From: Bacillus sp. F19
GTDB lineage: Bacteria > Bacillota > Bacilli > Bacillales > Bacillaceae
NCBI GenBank assembly: GCA_023823795.1
Contig: CP085710.1
Location: forward strand, 2,196,001-2,260,000
Length of the DNA stretch: 64,000 nt
Reading direction: 5' to 3'
The position numbers and the translations under genes are program-made. How positions within the stretch are numbered: position 1 is the stretch's first letter; each line of letters starts with the position of its first letter. Shown in pieces: positions 62,405 to 64,000 of the stretch. The notes beneath the pieces were generated by a model that saw only the letters and a list, made by a program, of their open reading frames with translations, ran no database searches and was not told where the DNA came from.

Positions 62405-62698
62405 GTGAACACTTTACAATATGTTGAAATTGGTAGGGTGAAAATATATTTTCCTGATGAATCAATTTCTTACTTTTACATTGATCAGGATTTTGTCTCA
62501 ACACTAAGTGTAGAATCAAATACAGAAGCCTTAAAATTAATAAAAGTAACTCTAAGGAAAGAGTTAAATGCAAAAGCATATAGAAAAATTGATTTCGATT
62601 CAGAAAGTGATGCTACCATTATATCCACTAGAAGTGCGGAACTAATTAAACATAGCTGGTTTTGTGGAACAAGAAAAAATCCTACATTACCACAATAG
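62405..62698 (+). CDS. Hypothetical protein
   Basis: 97 residues from GTG 62405 (AAAGAGGTGA ahead). Contains KIYFPDESISYFYIDQDFVS and ATIISTRSAELIKHSW. Soluble, short, no recognised family; same-strand neighbour of the 61878 gene. Confidence 0.5.
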   Translation: MNTLQYVEIGRVKIYFPDESISYFYIDQDFVSTLSVESNTEALKLIKVTLRKELNAKAYRKIDFDSESDATIISTRSAELIKHSWFCGTRKNPTLPQ

Positions 62699-62769
62699 GA
62701 CTTTTCAATTAAAATTTCATTGCACTGAACTTCCCCCCTATAGACAGCACCCATACTTGGCGCACGTCG

Positions 62770-62800
62770 AAAACAGACGACCAATTTGGCCGTCTGTTTT
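62770..62800. terminator. Bidirectional terminator
   Basis: AAAACAGACG (62770-62779) and CGTCTGTTTT (62791-62800) form a perfect 10-base stem between convergent genes. Confidence 0.8.
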
Positions 62801-62810
62801 AATCATTACA

Positions 62811-63536
62811 TTATTCGTATAGAGCACCATCGTCTTTTTGTTTAGCTTTAACAGAAAAATCAGCAGAGTATTTCACACCTTGATAATCATTTGACGCTGA
62901 TTCATCGAGCTTTACACCGAATAAAAGATCAATGTATTCATCTGTTTTTAAATTCCAGAATTTATTGCCTTTTCCTGATTCCGCACCATCACCCAATAAA
63001 AATTCATTTTCACCAACAACTGCTGCAGAACGTGCCTCAGGAGCATTTAGGAAACCTGTAATCATTTCTACGCCTTCTGCAATTTTAACAGGTTCGTCCG
63101 AATCTAGAGAACGACTTACTACATTCGTAGTTCCTTCGTATAATTCTTCAAGTTTAATTAGAGATTCTTTGAATACATCTTCAGTTGGCTTCACTTTATA
63201 TTTAAGTGCAATATAACCCACTTTGTAAGTATCTAAGGAAAGGTCTTTGTCTAATGTTTGATTTAATTTTGCTTGTAAGAATGTGTTGACAGTACCTGTG
63301 TTATCGATTGTCAACCAATCTCCAAACACAAGTTGTGAAGGAGCAAAATTTTCCTGTGCCACAATTTTCTCTTGAATGTTTTGTCCATTATTAATTTGGA
63401 CGACTGCGTTTGTAATTTCACCTTGCGCAGTTGTTTCAGAAGTAAACCAAGAATAAGTTCCATAGCTTGTTGCAACAGCAATTACTCCTGCAATTGTAGT
63501 ACCTAATAATGCTTTTTTTACTTTGACTAATTTCAT
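62811..63536 (-). CDS. tasA: TasA/camelysin-family fibre protein
   Basis: 241 residues. N-terminal signal (KKALLGTTIAGVIAVATSYG) then YSWFTSETTAQGEITNA, the region cleaved by SipW in TasA/CalY. The core has FGDWLTIDNTGTVNTFLQAKL, typical of TasA. It should assemble into extracellular fibres of the biofilm matrix or act as a cell-surface metalloprotease-like CalY; the two cannot be told apart by eye. It lies 3' of sipW on the same strand, as in tapA-sipW-tasA. Confidence 0.85.
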   Translation of the reverse strand: MKLVKVKKALLGTTIAGVIAVATSYGTYSWFTSETTAQGEITNAVVQINNGQNIQEKIVAQENFAPSQLVFGDWLTIDNTGTVNTFLQAKLNQTLDKDLSLDTYKVGYIALKYKVKPTEDVFKESLIKLEELYEGTTNVVSRSLDSDEPVKIAEGVEMITGFLNAPEARSAAVVGENEFLLGDGAESGKGNKFWNLKTDEYIDLLFGVKLDESASNDYQGVKYSADFSVKAKQKDDGALYE

Positions 63537-63566
63537 AAAATAATTCCCCCAATTATAAAAAAAAAT

Positions 63567-64000
63567 TTATTTAGATACAATCTCTTCATTCTTATGCTGC
63601 TTTTCTTGGCGGGAGAGACGTTCAAAAACCGTTAGACAGATGTAGCCTGTAAGCGGAATAGTAATAAATAATAGAAATCCTATTGGTCCGCTTGCAAAGT
63701 CAGAAACATACCCAAGTTTCGGGATTGATGCAACTTGTTTTCCAACTAGATGATCTTTCATGACGATCATCGAGTCCTCAACATTGTTGTTGTCACCTTT
63801 TGTTACAAAACCTGCTTGTCCATTTTGTTCTTTTTCATCAATTACTCTATGTGTAATAAATTTTGTATCCGATTCTTTAAAGGTAATAACATCATTCACT
63901 TCTATATCTTTAAATTCTACTCTTTTAATCAATACGAGATCTCCTGATTGAAGATGGGGCTGCATACTATTAGAGAGAACGGTTAACGGTGTATATCCAA
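63567..64000 (-). CDS. sipW: Signal peptidase I SipW, 5' end outside window
   Basis: ER-type signal peptidase that processes TasA. The frame runs off the window; the ATG at 63965 is internal, since upstream codons read GYTPLTVLSNS, giving SNSMQPHLQSGD with the catalytic Ser. FITHRVID has the His that replaces Lys in this class, and GDNNNVEDS is box E. Two C-terminal membrane segments (GPIGFLLFITIPLTGYICLT) follow. The downstream tasA gene starts 30 bases after the stop. Confidence 0.9.
   Translation of the reverse strand, partial: GYTPLTVLSNSMQPHLQSGDLVLIKRVEFKDIEVNDVITFKESDTKFITHRVIDEKEQNGQAGFVTKGDNNNVEDSMIVMKDHLVGKQVASIPKLGYVSDFASGPIGFLLFITIPLTGYICLTVFERLSRQEKQHKNEEIVSK

Overview
The window looks like chromosomal DNA from a low-GC, spore-forming member of the Bacillaceae. 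The main evidence is the block ymaF-like, miaA, hfq, spoVK, hflX, ynbB, glnR, glnA (about 11-19.2 kb), which has the gene order known from Bacillus subtilis. Strong AGGAGG-type ribosome binding sites, TTG/GTG starts, sigma-A promoters, a TasA/SipW pair and GlnR boxes agree with this. No rRNA, tRNA or CRISPR array was seen.

Layout. 0-4.6 kb: the 3' part of etfA and a biotin-dependent acyl-CoA carboxylase operon (biotin carboxylase, biotin carrier, carboxyltransferase), followed by a broken PHA synthase remnant. 5-11 kb: small accessory genes (two XRE regulator/membrane protein pairs, a LysE-type exporter, an M50-like protein whose HExxH motif reads HQLGH). 11-19.2 kb: the conserved housekeeping block ending at glnA.

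19.2-41.1 kb is a genomic island. The last ~60 bp of glnA plus its terminator (19145-19243) is repeated, 95 of 99 bases identical, at 40983-41081, and GACCAAAA motifs sit inside both borders. This is the signature of an integrative element that used the 3' end of glnA as its attachment site. Next to the left border are remains of an ICEBs1-type conjugation module (end of a ConG-like gene, an intact CwlT-like hydrolase, a YddI-like gene). No integrase, relaxase or coupling protein remains, so the element is decayed. Inside it are two inverted miniature Tn3-type elements (24139-24432 and 33769-34012) that bracket about 9.9 kb of cargo: a tightly coupled two-gene unit with a shared N-terminal motif, a LigB-type DNA ligase, a large palindrome ahead of a 37-residue membrane peptide, two DUF2690 secreted proteins, and an IS3-family element nested in another. 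Beyond them lie a GC-rich foreign gene (34877-36601) and a divergent 1030-residue protein with a peptidoglycan-binding end.

41-64 kb: ordinary accessory chromosome with many broken genes. It includes a MerR/NmrA-like pair, an arylamine N-acetyltransferase, an orphan pair of ABC permeases, a MarR/GNAT divergent pair, and a lipoprotein / lipase / small helical protein set that resembles the type VII-secreted reverse-domain lipase TslA of Staphylococcus aureus. An IS110-family element, a second near-identical IS3 copy and TasA/SipW genes follow. A short dispersed repeat (core GGGCGC) recurs outside the island and was not seen inside it.

Coordinates of starts were adjusted to ribosome binding sites where these were decisive. 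Family names rest on motif recognition by eye, not on database searches.
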